Notes: generated by a model from the letters alone, not told the origin. 64,000 nt of DNA from Deltaproteobacteria bacterium (GCA_020635195.1 JACKAG010000009.1:19421-83420); one strand, 5' to 3'; shown: positions 27,150-36,638, counted from the first letter of the stretch. Numbers and translations are program-made.

Positions 27150-27595
27150 TAAGTACCCCATGCGGACGACTCATCACGCCCACTGGTCTTGTCTTTTACA
27201 TGTCTGTGGGCAGGCTTATTTTCAATATTTTTACTGTAAACAGGCTGCTCTGGCAAAGTGCTCCGGATATCATCCGGAAAGCTGGAATCGTAGCTAAAAT
27301 GCCTGACAAATTCCGCAGGATCCCAGAAAATCTTAAGCTCTTTATAACGAGCAGTCCCAAACAACTGATACTGATAATATCCATAGGTCCATGTCGGTGT
27401 TCCTCCTGAGTTTCCGACAGAGCCTGGTTCTCCCAGCAGCATCCGGACATCCTTCTGGCTGGTCTTCCCCTTTTCAATCCACCCGGTATCAGATGGAAAA
27501 TTGCGTCCTGATGACACGCATCCTGCAAAAAGAGGCAGCGACGCACACGCGATCAACAGAATCTTTGTTCCTTTATTCTTTTTATTCTGGATCAT
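27146..27595 (-). CDS. BamE/SmpA-like outer-membrane lipoprotein
   Basis: 149 residues. Lipoprotein signal ILLIACASLPLFAGC. The mature part has WIEKGKTSQKDVRMLLGEPGSV, the SmpA/OmlA fold signature (i..G.T..eV...lG.P), followed by WTYGYYQYQ. BamE belongs to the beta-barrel assembly complex, but several small lipoproteins share this fold, so the symbol is withheld. The C-terminal ~40 residues are polar extension. Convergent with glnS. Confidence 0.7.
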   Translation of the reverse strand: MIQNKKNKGTKILLIACASLPLFAGCVSSGRNFPSDTGWIEKGKTSQKDVRMLLGEPGSVGNSGGTPTWTYGYYQYQLFGTARYKELKIFWDPAEFVRHFSYDSSFPDDIRSTLPEQPVYSKNIENKPAHRHVKDKTSGRDESSAWGTY

Positions 27596-27869
27596 ACAGA
27601 ACTCCTGAACGACAAAATGAATCCGGAGGCCGTATCCTAAAATATTTCCACAACCGTGACAAGAAGCGCTTCCTTAGCTGCAAAAAGACTCCGGAGGAGT
27701 GATCATCCGAATCGCCGGACGTTACAGAAAAGATTCTTTCATATAATTAGAAATAAATATGGTACAGTCATTTCTTGTATTTTTCAGAAGAAATACATAA
27801 GAAAGGCTTTTAGCCACTAAAGGCTGAAACAATCCATCGACGATTCACCTATCTTAAGCAGGATCTGAT
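27596..27869. other. Divergent promoter region
   Basis: 274 bases between the BamE-like gene (minus) and the symporter gene (plus), presumably holding both promoters. I see small palindromes only (CTCCGGAGGAG near 27690) and no reading frame. Confidence 0.4.
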
Positions 27870-29144
27870 ATGATCAGAAACCTAAAAGACCAGAGCCTGA
27901 CTGTCAAAATCATCATAGCTTTTTCCCTTGGAGCTGTCAGCGGCTTGCTGATCAAGTCCATGCCGGATTCTTCTTTATTAAAAGATCTGCTGATCAATGA
28001 ATGTTTATACATCAGCAGCCAGCTTTTTGTTTCATCTCTCAAAATGCTGGTCGTACCGATGGTTTTTGTTTCTCTGGTGTGCGGTGTTCTGAATCTCAAG
28101 AGCATGAGTAAAATCGGCAGACTGGGAGGGAAAACCCTGGCGTTATATTTAAGCACCACAGCCATTGCAATCTCTATGGCTATTGGTCTTGCTCTTATTT
28201 TTGAGCCTGGGGCAGGCTTCTCTTTAGAATTGAATCCAAATTTCAAAGACACGCCGCCTCCGCCAATCCGTGACATGATCGCTAATATTATTCCCTCTAA
28301 TCCTTTTGCCGCAGCTGCTGAAGGTGAAATGTTGCAGATTATCATCTTTGCCCTCCTGTCTGGCGCAGGGATCTCTATGGCAGGGAATCAGGGGCAAAAG
28401 ACCGCTGAGCTCTTTCATGAAATGAATGTGATTATCATGAAAATTCTGGCTCTGCTGTTGAACGTTGTCCCCTTTGGAGTCTTTGTCCTGATGTGTAAAG
28501 TTTTTGCAGAGCAGGGAACTGAGGCGATCCGACCGCTGCTTGCATACTGCCTTCTGGTTTCGGCTGCTCTGCTGATCCAGCTCTTTATCTGCTATCCTGC
28601 TCTGATTTTGTTTTTAAGCAGACTGAATCCATTTCTGTTTTTACTTAAGATCCGACCTGTCCTTATGTTTGCTTTTAGCACAGCCAGCTCTAATGCCACG
28701 ATTCCCCTGAATCTGAAAGTTGCCACTGAAAAACTCGGCGTCTCCAGATCTGTCGCTTCCTTTATCATACCTCTTGGAGCAACCATCAATATGGATGGAA
28801 CTGCGATCATGCAGGGGATTGCGACTGTATTTATTGCTCAGGCTTATCAGATCGACCTTGGCCTCAGTGATTACCTGACCGTCATTCTGACAGCAACTCT
28901 CGCCTCTGTTGGCACCGCCGGAGCACCTGGCGTCGGGATGATTACCCTCATGATGGTTTTACGGCAGGCCGGTCTCCCTTTTGATGGGATCGGACTTATC
29001 ATGGGAGTGGATCGTATTCTGGATATGGTTCGAACTGCCGTTAATGTCGCCGGAGATACCGTTGCTGCCTGTATTGTCGCGAAATCAGAAGGAGAGCTGA
29101 ATATGAGTGAATACCAATCTCCCCTCTCCAGCTCAGAAATCTAA
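27870..29144 (+). CDS. Dicarboxylate/amino acid:cation symporter (DAACS family)
   Basis: 424 residues with about eight membrane segments plus re-entrant loops. Family motifs: SSLKMLVVPMVFVSLVCGV near residue 60, the serine-rich loop FAFSTASSNATIPL, and GATINMDGTAIMQG, which binds Na+ and substrate. Members (GltP, GltT, DctA) import glutamate, aspartate or C4-dicarboxylates with H+ or Na+. The substrate cannot be fixed from sequence alone. Monocistronic. Confidence 0.92.
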   Translation: MIRNLKDQSLTVKIIIAFSLGAVSGLLIKSMPDSSLLKDLLINECLYISSQLFVSSLKMLVVPMVFVSLVCGVLNLKSMSKIGRLGGKTLALYLSTTAIAISMAIGLALIFEPGAGFSLELNPNFKDTPPPPIRDMIANIIPSNPFAAAAEGEMLQIIIFALLSGAGISMAGNQGQKTAELFHEMNVIIMKILALLLNVVPFGVFVLMCKVFAEQGTEAIRPLLAYCLLVSAALLIQLFICYPALILFLSRLNPFLFLLKIRPVLMFAFSTASSNATIPLNLKVATEKLGVSRSVASFIIPLGATINMDGTAIMQGIATVFIAQAYQIDLGLSDYLTVILTATLASVGTAGAPGVGMITLMMVLRQAGLPFDGIGLIMGVDRILDMVRTAVNVAGDTVAACIVAKSEGELNMSEYQSPLSSSEI

Positions 29145-29321
29145 CTATCTAAAATCGTTTCTTTTTTAAAGAAACTGACATCTTCCAGGAAAAACCGGCT
29201 TGGCAAAAACTTTTTTAATCTATAATTATCAGATGGTTATATAGTTTTGGAAATATTCTGCTAAGATTCATATTATACTATCGAAGTTTACGACTTTATG
29301 TAAGGTGTAAGGTTCATCACT

Positions 29322-29627
29322 ATGAGTAACAAAGTTTTTGTTGGCGGATTAAGCTGGAACACAACTGAGGCTGGGCTTGAAGATTACCTGAGTGAGGTGG
29401 GTGAAATCACCGAGGTCAAGATTATTCAGGACAGGGAAACCGGAAGATCCCGCGGGTTTGGTTTTGTCACATTTGCAGAAAAAAATGCGGCAGATCAGGC
29501 GGTTGAGCGATTTGACGGCACGGAGTTTGATGGAAGAAACATAAAAGTAAATATCGCTGAGGATAGACGGCCTGATCGTGGTGGCAATGCTCATCGCGGT
29601 GGAAACAGAGACCGAAACCGGTGGTAA
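29322..29627 (+). CDS. RRM-type RNA-binding protein
   Basis: 101 residues: one RRM with RNP-2 KVFVGGLSW at residues 4-12 and RNP-1 SRGFGFVTF at about 45-53, plus a short Gly/Arg/Asn tail (RGGNAHRGGNRDRNRW). Such small RRM proteins in cyanobacteria and proteobacteria bind single-stranded RNA and are often cold-induced. AAGG lies 9 bases before the ATG. A strong terminator follows, so it is its own transcription unit. Confidence 0.92.
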   Translation: MSNKVFVGGLSWNTTEAGLEDYLSEVGEITEVKIIQDRETGRSRGFGFVTFAEKNAADQAVERFDGTEFDGRNIKVNIAEDRRPDRGGNAHRGGNRDRNRW

Positions 29628-29658
29628 TTTCATCTTTTTTCTAGGCTACTTTGACAAC

Positions 29659-29700
29659 ACCCCCTTTGGGAACTCTTTTCTCCTGAAGGGGGTTTCCTTT
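29659..29700 (+). terminator. Rho-independent terminator after the RRM gene
   Basis: ACCCCCTT (29659-29666) pairs with AAGGGGGT (29686-29693), followed by TTCCTTT. It lies 31 bases after the stop. Confidence 0.8.
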
Positions 29701-29769
29701 AGTCTCATTCTGACTGACCGATATCTTCTATAGCTTCAGTTTTGTAGATCCGATCAACTCGGGCCAGAC

Positions 29770-30834
29770 ATGAAATTCAGGACAGAGTTATTATATTTTA
29801 ATGAAGATGGAGAGCCGGGCGGCCCGCTTGAGGCACTGCTGAAGGAGACTGTTAAGGTCACCTCGGTTCATTCTGTCAGGGAAGCGTTGATTACTCTCCA
29901 GCAAGGGCGTTGCGCAGTGCTCCTGTGCCTTCTGAAAGACTCTCAGGCAGAAAAACATGCCCTGCTTGAGGCTGTCCGCAAAAGTTTCTCTGAAATCCCG
30001 GTTGTTGTTCTGAGCGCTTCTGAAGATACACAATACCTGCTGTCGCTATTCAGACAAGGGGTGTTTGAAGTTCTCCGGCATCCCGCCGATCCCGATGAGC
30101 TGCGTCAGACAATCCGGAAAGCACATTACTATCATAACGCTCTGAGAAAACGTTTTTCATCTCTGATGGAGCAGTTTTTTCATGAAGTTTCAACACCAAT
30201 CACGGGTATCCTTATGGTTTCCAGGATACTGCGTAAAAACACAAACCTCATGCCCCAGAATGAAGAAAATAAAAAAGCCCTGATTCAGTATCTCGATAAA
30301 ATCCTGAAACTGAGCCAGCGAATCAGCGACCTTATCAGAATGAGCAAAACAGATCTTGTGAAAACAGAATATAACTTTGCACGGGAAGATCTGGCTTCTA
30401 TCATCACAGATGCTATCAGTATTTGTGAGAGCAGTCCGGATTATAAAAATGTCAGCATATCGTCGAAAACGTCTGCAGGACAGTATTTTATTTCGTGTAA
30501 TGCACTAAAAATTTCTCAGGTCTTTATCAATCTGATCAAAAATGCCTTTCAGGCCATTCGGGAACAGGAGGGAAGCCGCTGGATCGATATTCAGGTTTCT
30601 CAGGAAAATACACATCTGATGATCCGGATTACAGATTCTGGTGCTGGCATTCCCGATCATATTGCTGAGAATATATTCAAGAGAGAATATACGACTAAAG
30701 ATTCCAGAGAAGGTTCCGGCCTCGGCCTCGCCTTCTGCCAAAATGTCATTGAAAGTCACGGTGGTAGTATCACATACCAGCCCCACGAAGGTCATACATC
30801 CTTCATCCTTCATCTCCCGAAATCTTCATCATAA
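29770..30834 (+). CDS. Sensor histidine kinase with degenerate N-terminal receiver
   Basis: 354 residues. Residues 1-120 have receiver topology, but the phosphoacceptor Asp is replaced (Cys53 in AVLLCLLKD) and the acid pocket is lost. The H box is FFHEVSTPITG with His138, followed by the HATPase domain with N box INLIKNAFQAI, G1 DSGAGIPDHI and G2 GSGLGLAF. A cytosolic kinase with no membrane segment. The receiver is more likely a protein-interaction or ligand site than a phosphate acceptor. No cognate response regulator is adjacent. Confidence 0.88.
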   Translation: MKFRTELLYFNEDGEPGGPLEALLKETVKVTSVHSVREALITLQQGRCAVLLCLLKDSQAEKHALLEAVRKSFSEIPVVVLSASEDTQYLLSLFRQGVFEVLRHPADPDELRQTIRKAHYYHNALRKRFSSLMEQFFHEVSTPITGILMVSRILRKNTNLMPQNEENKKALIQYLDKILKLSQRISDLIRMSKTDLVKTEYNFAREDLASIITDAISICESSPDYKNVSISSKTSAGQYFISCNALKISQVFINLIKNAFQAIREQEGSRWIDIQVSQENTHLMIRITDSGAGIPDHIAENIFKREYTTKDSREGSGLGLAFCQNVIESHGGSITYQPHEGHTSFILHLPKSSS

Positions 30835-31059
30835 TTATAAGACTGTATAACGGGGCATGGCATGATTTTCCTGACGGATAAATTATTGCAATTGGGACAA
30901 AAAACAATACAATGCTGCACCGCAGATAAGAAATTGCGCATCAGGCCCATTTTAGAGGATGTTCCATGCGCCTGAATCAGATAAGCTGTAAAATCTCTCT
31001 AAATCCTGATAAGTTTTCCCTTATCACCCACATAACAACCCCTTTGGGAGGGAGAATAT

Positions 31060-31752
31060 TTGTCTCTTCGGATTGAAGATCTGTCATTTTCCTGGCCCGG
31101 ACAGCCCGAACCACTTCTGAAATGTCCGGAACTCCATGTAAAATCTGGTGAGAAGGTCTTCCTGCAGGGGGCCAGCGGTAGCGGGAAAACCACGTTACTT
31201 GGATTACTGGGAGGCGTCCTTCTGCCACAACGTGGTCAGATTTTTGTTCTGGACACACCTCTTCATAAATTATCTGCCCCGGAGCGAGATCGCTTTCGCG
31301 CGGATCATATTGGCTTTATTTTTCAGATGTTTAATCTGCTTCCTTACCTTTCTGTCATGGGGAACGTTCTCCTGCCTCTGCGTTTTTCCCGGGAAAAGCA
31401 GAAACGCTTACAAAGAGAAGCAGAAGAAGAAGCTCAGCGTCTGCTAAGCTCTCTCGGTCTTGACTCCGTCTCAGACAGGCAGGTCCAGGATTTGAGTGTA
31501 GGGCAGCAGCAACGCGTCGCTGCTGCCCGGGCGCTCATCGGAGCTCCGGAATTGATTATCGCAGACGAACCAACATCTGCACTGGATGCGGATTCCAGAG
31601 AAGCATTTCTGGAACTGCTATTTACGGAAATTTCCAGAAGCCGGTCCACCCTGATTTATGTAAGCCATGACCCTGGAATTGCATCTGTTTTTGACCGAAA
31701 TCTGTCGATGCACACCTTCCATTCAGATTTGCAGAAAGATCCGTCCTCATGA
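31060..31752 (+). CDS. ABC transporter ATP-binding protein (LolD/MacB type)
   Basis: 230 residues. Walker A GASGSGKTTL, Q loop FIFQMFNLLPYL, signature LSVGQQQRVAAARAL, Walker B LIIADEPTSALD, H loop VSHD. The start is TTG 31060 with GGGAGGGAG upstream. The stop overlaps the permease ATG by 4 bases (ATGA). First gene of a three-gene operon with a His-rich permease and a DUF3299 protein. Confidence 0.92.
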   Translation: MSLRIEDLSFSWPGQPEPLLKCPELHVKSGEKVFLQGASGSGKTTLLGLLGGVLLPQRGQIFVLDTPLHKLSAPERDRFRADHIGFIFQMFNLLPYLSVMGNVLLPLRFSREKQKRLQREAEEEAQRLLSSLGLDSVSDRQVQDLSVGQQQRVAAARALIGAPELIIADEPTSALDADSREAFLELLFTEISRSRSTLIYVSHDPGIASVFDRNLSMHTFHSDLQKDPSS

Positions 31753-33011
31753 AATACTCTGTCATCGGACTATCTCTGGCCAGCATGAACAATCGTCGTC
31801 TTTGCACATTCCTGTGCATGTTCTCCATAGCCATGAGCGTCGCTTTACTGATCGGAGTCCAGCGAATCCGTGAGGGGGCGAGAGAAAGCTTTAACAATAC
31901 AGTATCCGGCACAGATCTGATTGTCGGAGCCAGAACCGGCCCTGTACAGCTGCTGCTGTATTCTGTCTTTCATATGGGAAACCCGCCAAACAATCTAAGC
32001 TGGCATTCTTATCAGACATTCTCTCAGCATCCTGAGGTTGCCTGGACGGTCCCTCTTTCTCTGGGAGACTCCCATCGTGGCTTTCGGGTTGTTGGTACAG
32101 ATGAACAGTTCTTTCGCTATTTCCGTTACGGTCAGGAAAAACAGCCGGAATTCTGCAACGGTCAGCGATTTATCTCAGCGGATGACGTCGTCATCGGCTC
32201 AGATGTGGCAAAAAAATTCAGCTACCAGCTTGGAATGAAAATCATTTTATCTCATGGAATCAGTGACGTTTCCTTTCATGATCATGATGACACCCCTTTC
32301 AGAGTTTCGGGCATCTTGTGCAAGACCGGAACTCCTGTTGACCGCTCTCTTTTTGTTAATCTTGCGGGTCTTGATGCAATTCATCACGACATGGATCATT
32401 CGCACGGAGCATCATCCGGACATCATCACCATCATCATGATAAAGAAGACATACAGCCATCTTCTGTATCAGCCATGCTGATCGGGCTCCGGTCCAGAAC
32501 GACTGTTTTTCATGTGCAAAGAGAAATCAATCATTACACGCAGGAAGCTTTAACCGCTCTTATGCCAGCCATGACTTTGAGTGAACTTTGGGATATCATT
32601 GGAATTGCTGAAGTAGCCATGTTCATTGTTTCTCTTTTTGTCGTATTTGCCGGAATACTTGGAATGCTGTCCTCTCTGCTAACGACTCTCAATGAAAGGC
32701 GTCGGGAGCTTGCCATTATCCGTTCTCTGGGAGCTTCTCCGGCAGATCTGTTTCTTTTGCTTTTAAGTGAATCTCTGCTGCTGGGGTTGGGGGGTTGTCT
32801 TATGGGTATGCTTCTAGTATACGTAGCCCTCTGGATTTTTCATCCGCTGGCAGAATCATGGTGGGGACTTTCTATTCCGGTCCACCTGCCAAATATGACA
32901 GATGCACTGATCCTCGGTGGAGTCTTATTGTTATCAACTATAGCTGGTTGCCTTCCCGGACTGAAAGCATACCGGCAATCTCTGTCAGACGGTCTTACAA
33001 TCAGGATCTGA
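31749..33011 (+). CDS. FtsX/MacB-type ABC permease with His-rich loop
   Basis: 420 residues. An N-terminal membrane segment (TFLCMFSIAMSVALLIGV), a large periplasmic domain, then three C-terminal membrane segments including LNERRRELAIIRSLGAS, the FtsX-like cytoplasmic signature. Within the periplasmic domain, about residues 212-237 carry DMDHSHGASSGHHHHHHD, a dense histidine cluster that could bind zinc or another transition metal. Partner of the ATPase gene upstream. By context it resembles zinc-associated ABC/DUF3299 clusters, but the transported substrate is inferred. Confidence 0.88.
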   Translation: MKYSVIGLSLASMNNRRLCTFLCMFSIAMSVALLIGVQRIREGARESFNNTVSGTDLIVGARTGPVQLLLYSVFHMGNPPNNLSWHSYQTFSQHPEVAWTVPLSLGDSHRGFRVVGTDEQFFRYFRYGQEKQPEFCNGQRFISADDVVIGSDVAKKFSYQLGMKIILSHGISDVSFHDHDDTPFRVSGILCKTGTPVDRSLFVNLAGLDAIHHDMDHSHGASSGHHHHHHDKEDIQPSSVSAMLIGLRSRTTVFHVQREINHYTQEALTALMPAMTLSELWDIIGIAEVAMFIVSLFVVFAGILGMLSSLLTTLNERRRELAIIRSLGASPADLFLLLLSESLLLGLGGCLMGMLLVYVALWIFHPLAESWWGLSIPVHLPNMTDALILGGVLLLSTIAGCLPGLKAYRQSLSDGLTIRI

Positions 33012-33053
33012 GCATCTGCTTTGCTAAGATCTTGTTTAAAACAGGTTACTGGG

Positions 33054-33569
33054 ATGCAGCACAAACCATCGAAGAATTTTGTCTGGTCTGGTGGCCTTGG
33101 ATTAATCCTGTTATCAACGGCCCTTGCCTACCTGCTGCCTCAGAAGAGTTTTATGGATGAGCCCTTACCACAGCAGGGCTTTAGCCAGGATGCATCTGTC
33201 CAGGTGCTGAGTTGGAAATTACTACAACAGTATGATTTTAAAAAGAAAACTATACCTCCTGAACTACGTGACTTCGTTGGCCAGAAGATCCGGCTCCCGG
33301 GATTTGCTGTCCCCCTGGGGGGAGATCTGAATAGCATCCGTGATTTTTTATTTGTCCCTGATCAGCTGGCCTGTATCCATGTCCCTCCGCCGCCTCCGAA
33401 CCTTGTGCTCCTGGTTCATTCCGGAAAAGGGCAGAATATCAATGATCTCAGAGGGGCCTTATGGATTGAAGGTGTCCTGACCCTCAGTCCAAGTACAAGT
33501 CAGTATGGAGCTGCTGCATGGGAGCTGGAAGCAGATCAGATCATGCCTTATAAGCAACCACCATCCTGA
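33054..33569 (+). CDS. DUF3299 protein
   Basis: 171 residues from ATG 33054 (AGG 9 bases upstream; the frame is open from 33021). An N-terminal hydrophobic anchor (LGLILLSTALAYLLP) is followed by the DUF3299 core: LRDFVGQKIRLPGFAVPL, FLFVPDQLACIHVPPPPPN and LWIEGVL. The CIHVPPPPPN stretch is the family hallmark. In several proteobacteria DUF3299 proteins accompany an ABC ATPase/permease pair linked to zinc uptake. 42 bases after the permease stop. Confidence 0.8.
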   Translation: MQHKPSKNFVWSGGLGLILLSTALAYLLPQKSFMDEPLPQQGFSQDASVQVLSWKLLQQYDFKKKTIPPELRDFVGQKIRLPGFAVPLGGDLNSIRDFLFVPDQLACIHVPPPPPNLVLLVHSGKGQNINDLRGALWIEGVLTLSPSTSQYGAAAWELEADQIMPYKQPPS

Positions 33570-33714
33570 GACAGGGCACTAAAATGAAAACAGGGATTTT
33601 GCAGCATTTTTCAGGTTTTTTCATAGTAAATAATGATTGCACATTAGTGGCAAAGCCAGCATAACTGTCTGTGTCCGGTGCAATCCGTCGTTTGTAATCA
33701 CTCAGGGGATGTGT

Positions 33715-34908
33715 ATGTCAGAAGCAGGAAGTGATATTGTTTTCAGGGAGAATCCACTCGTCAGTTCGCGAGGGTTAAAGTATCCTGATTTTTCTTTTCG
33801 CGAAACCATGAGTGCATACTCCTTTCACCGCAGTATTCCTTCCTTTGGAGAAACACCTCTCTATGAAATGAAAGGGCTGGCCTCCTATCTTGGTCTCAGC
33901 TCTCTCTGGATTAAAGACGAATCTCAGCGCTTCAGGCTTGGATCATTTAAAGCTCTGGGAGCTTCTTACGCTCTCGCTAAATGGCTCAACAGGAAAGCTG
34001 GCATCTCAGGTCAGCCAACTTTTGACAGGCTTGTCTGGTGGTTTAACCGTCTGGATCACAACTTTACTCTCGTTACGGCAACAGATGGCAACCATGGTTA
34101 CGGTGTTGCATGGCTGGCCCACCTATGCAACTGTTCGGCCATGATTTTTGTTCCGGAAAACATACCCGAGTCACGCATAGCTGGCATCAGAAAGCTTGGA
34201 GCTGAAGTCATTTCTGTAAACGGAAACTATGATAAGGCTGTCCGTCTGGCTAAAGAAGCAACGTCCAGTTCAGATTCTCTTTTTATACAGAATACGACAA
34301 CTGCTTACGAAGATGAGACTGTCTCTTATATCATGCAGGGTTACCTGACCCTGATCCATGAAACATATGAACAACTTCCACTGGATAAACGTCCGGACCA
34401 TATTCTGATACAGGCTGGCAGCGGGTCGTTTGCCGCAGCCGTTCAGGCATACCTGAAAAACCGATTCAGAGAGAAGGCGCCACAGGTCCTGCTGGTAGAA
34501 CCAGAAGGCTCTGATGGCTTCAGCCGCTCTTTCGGTCGGGGGGACGGTAATCTTTCCCGGCTCGATGACTATGATTCTGTAATGACAGAGCTGAACTGTG
34601 GCGAGCCAAGTCGACGAGCCTGGAAGATCCTCAGAGAAGAAACACGAGGAGTGCTAAGCTGCCATAACCGGGTTGCAGGCCTTGGAATGAGAGTCCTGAA
34701 TCAGCCTATCTCAAAAGATCCCAGAATTATCAGCGGCGAATCAGGTGCGGTAGGATTGGGAGCCCTTTTCAAAATCTGTCGTGAACAGAACAAAGAAGAT
34801 ATTCGTAAAAATCTTGGAATTACAGATAAGTCCAGAGTTCTGGTCTTCTCCACAGAAGGGGCTATGGACCCGGATGGCTTTCGCCGAGGGCTCTGGGAAG
34901 AGCTCTGA
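33715..34908 (+). CDS. Diaminopropionate ammonia-lyase
   Basis: 397 residues from ATG 33715, which has AGGGG 6 bases upstream; the frame opens at a TTG (33637). PLP fold type II: KDESQRFRLGSFKALGASYAL carries the PLP lysine, and TATDGNHGYGVAW is the diagnostic box of this family, close to E. coli YgeX (398 residues). It cleaves 2,3-diaminopropionate to pyruvate and ammonia. A glycine-rich phosphate-binding loop QAGSGSF is present. No adjacent catabolic partner. Confidence 0.88.
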   Translation: MSEAGSDIVFRENPLVSSRGLKYPDFSFRETMSAYSFHRSIPSFGETPLYEMKGLASYLGLSSLWIKDESQRFRLGSFKALGASYALAKWLNRKAGISGQPTFDRLVWWFNRLDHNFTLVTATDGNHGYGVAWLAHLCNCSAMIFVPENIPESRIAGIRKLGAEVISVNGNYDKAVRLAKEATSSSDSLFIQNTTTAYEDETVSYIMQGYLTLIHETYEQLPLDKRPDHILIQAGSGSFAAAVQAYLKNRFREKAPQVLLVEPEGSDGFSRSFGRGDGNLSRLDDYDSVMTELNCGEPSRRAWKILREETRGVLSCHNRVAGLGMRVLNQPISKDPRIISGESGAVGLGALFKICREQNKEDIRKNLGITDKSRVLVFSTEGAMDPDGFRRGLWEEL

Positions 34909-34935
34909 TTCACCGAATTTTTATCTGCGATCGTC

Positions 34936-35910
34936 TTAGTGGTGAAGGATTGCCTTCCGGAGGAGGTCAGCCGGAATCTGAACTCCCATCGCTTCAGCGT
35001 GCCTGGGGTTGATGTGAAGCTGAAACGTTTCCTGAAAACGGACCGGCATAACAGCTGGTGATGATTTTTTTTCCAGAATATCTGCCAACATCTCACCTGT
35101 TGTCAGCCCCAGCTGATAATAATCGACTGCCAATGCAGCAAGAGCCCCTTTCCGGACGCTTTCACTTTCAGCCGTAAAAACAGGGATTTTTCTGGCAACA
35201 CCTGCTTTGATCACAGCTTCTATCGCTGACACTACAGTATTGTCTGTGGGGACATAGATCGCATCAGCTCTGACCGAACTGGCTACAGAAAACACCATAG
35301 AGCTGCTCTGGACAGAGCCTTCCTCGTAAGCCAGTTGCAACTTCTGACAGGCCTGACGAAACTGCTCCGTCACGGCCTGAGAATTTGCCTCTCCTGGGTT
35401 ATAGAGAATTGCTACCCTTTTGACGCCAGGGGAAATGGTACGGATAAGTTCAAGCTGCTGAAGAACCGGGCTCCTGTCAGAACTTCCTGTCGCCAGTCCT
35501 CCTGGTTTATCCCAGGATGCAACAAGCCTTGCCGCAAGTGGATCAGATACGGGAGCAAAAACAACCGCTGTCTGTCTGTTTTTATTCAGAGCGGCCTGAG
35601 CGGCAGGGGTTCCGATAGCCAGAATCGCATCAGGTTTTTTTCCCAGTAATTTTCTGGCAATCTGCGCATTGGTCCCCATATTGCCCTGAGCGTTCATATA
35701 TTCGATGTCTGTGTTGTCAGACAGTCCCCGCTTCTTAAGGGCATCAAGGGCACCACGGCGCAGCTCATTAAGAGAAGGGTGCTCAACAATCTGCATAATC
35801 CCCAGCGTATAGAGCTTTACTGCCTCTTTTTTATCCGCAGCGCTTGCGGCGGAAATCAGGCTGATCGCCTGGAAAATTCCGGTCAGGGCAATGATCAGAG
35901 ATCTGGCCAT
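34936..35910 (-). CDS. ABC transporter substrate-binding protein (TrpX-like family)
   Basis: 324 residues from ATG 35910 (AAGGAAA 4 bases upstream; a frame extends to 35931). Signal peptide MARSLIIALTGIFQAISL...ASA. The periplasmic binding fold shows LGIMQIVEHPSLNELRRG, DAILAIGTPAAQAAL, VAILYNPGEANS and AIYVPTDNTV, characteristic of the family of tryptophan/tyrosine-type binding proteins. Permease and ATPase genes are not adjacent, so this is an orphan in the window. The ligand is unknown, although the kynurenine operon lies 2.5 kb away. Confidence 0.85.
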   Translation of the reverse strand: MARSLIIALTGIFQAISLISAASAADKKEAVKLYTLGIMQIVEHPSLNELRRGALDALKKRGLSDNTDIEYMNAQGNMGTNAQIARKLLGKKPDAILAIGTPAAQAALNKNRQTAVVFAPVSDPLAARLVASWDKPGGLATGSSDRSPVLQQLELIRTISPGVKRVAILYNPGEANSQAVTEQFRQACQKLQLAYEEGSVQSSSMVFSVASSVRADAIYVPTDNTVVSAIEAVIKAGVARKIPVFTAESESVRKGALAALAVDYYQLGLTTGEMLADILEKKSSPAVMPVRFQETFQLHINPRHAEAMGVQIPADLLRKAILHH

Positions 35911-36075
35911 GGTGTTTCCTTTAGTTTTCATCAGTACGGAAAGGCACAGAAGGGGTCATGGAGGGTATCCTTCCGGAAACAGCCGACATCCGTGACCTTT
36001 GGTCCGGCTATCATAAAAGGATATGCAGATAATTCAAGTGACGAAACAGAAAATTTTATCTCATCTGAGAAAATT

Positions 36076-36495
36076 TCAGGCAGATAGCATCATATGACTG
36101 AGTGATCTGTTGATTTCTTCCGATGAATCTCTTGGCAGAAAACAAGAAACTCCTAACTGCGCAAAAAGCTGAGCGCTCTGATCGTCAAGATCACCATTGT
36201 CACTCAGTATAATCACAGGGATATCTGTCATTGTCCGGACCCGGGAAACGAAAGAGTATCCATCCATCTGTGGCATGATAATCCCGCAAATAATCGCATC
36301 ATATCCCCCCATGGAACGGTAAAGCTCCCTGAGAGCGTCCACACCATTGATTGCGAAGCTCAGCTCAGCTCCGTCAATCAGGAAACTTTCCCGGAACGGA
36401 CGAAGAGAGCAGTCAGGATGGACAATCAGAACTCTTTTTATCTCTGATCTCTTCGGTTTTCTTTTCTTTTTTACTTTTCTGGCCACAGCTGACAC
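36076..36495 (-). CDS. Single-domain pseudo-receiver protein
   Basis: 139 residues from a GTG. A basic 20-residue N-terminus is followed by a receiver fold (KRVLIVHPDCS ... DAIICGIIMPQMDG ... IPVIILSDNGD ... SCFLPRDSS). The phosphoacceptor Asp is Gly71 and the switch Lys is Arg, so it cannot be phosphorylated in the normal way. No output domain. Together with the kinase at 29.8 kb this makes two receivers in the window without the Asp. Confidence 0.75.
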   Translation of the reverse strand: MSAVARKVKKKRKPKRSEIKRVLIVHPDCSLRPFRESFLIDGAELSFAINGVDALRELYRSMGGYDAIICGIIMPQMDGYSFVSRVRTMTDIPVIILSDNGDLDDQSAQLFAQLGVSCFLPRDSSEEINRSLSHMMLSA

Positions 36496-36638
36496 CCATC
36501 TTTACAGGCCACATCTTCTGCCAGTATTCCTCATCGGTGTGTCAGTATGCAGAATAAAAATTATTTTTAATATTTCAGAAAAAAAGAAAAGAAGCAGAAG
36601 GAATACAGTCTGATGCAGAATATGATCAGGCATATGCC

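Noticed and set aside
32395..32455. Engineered His tag in the permease gene
   Set aside because: The six consecutive His lie in a natural His/Asp-rich periplasmic loop, not at a terminus, and suit metal binding.
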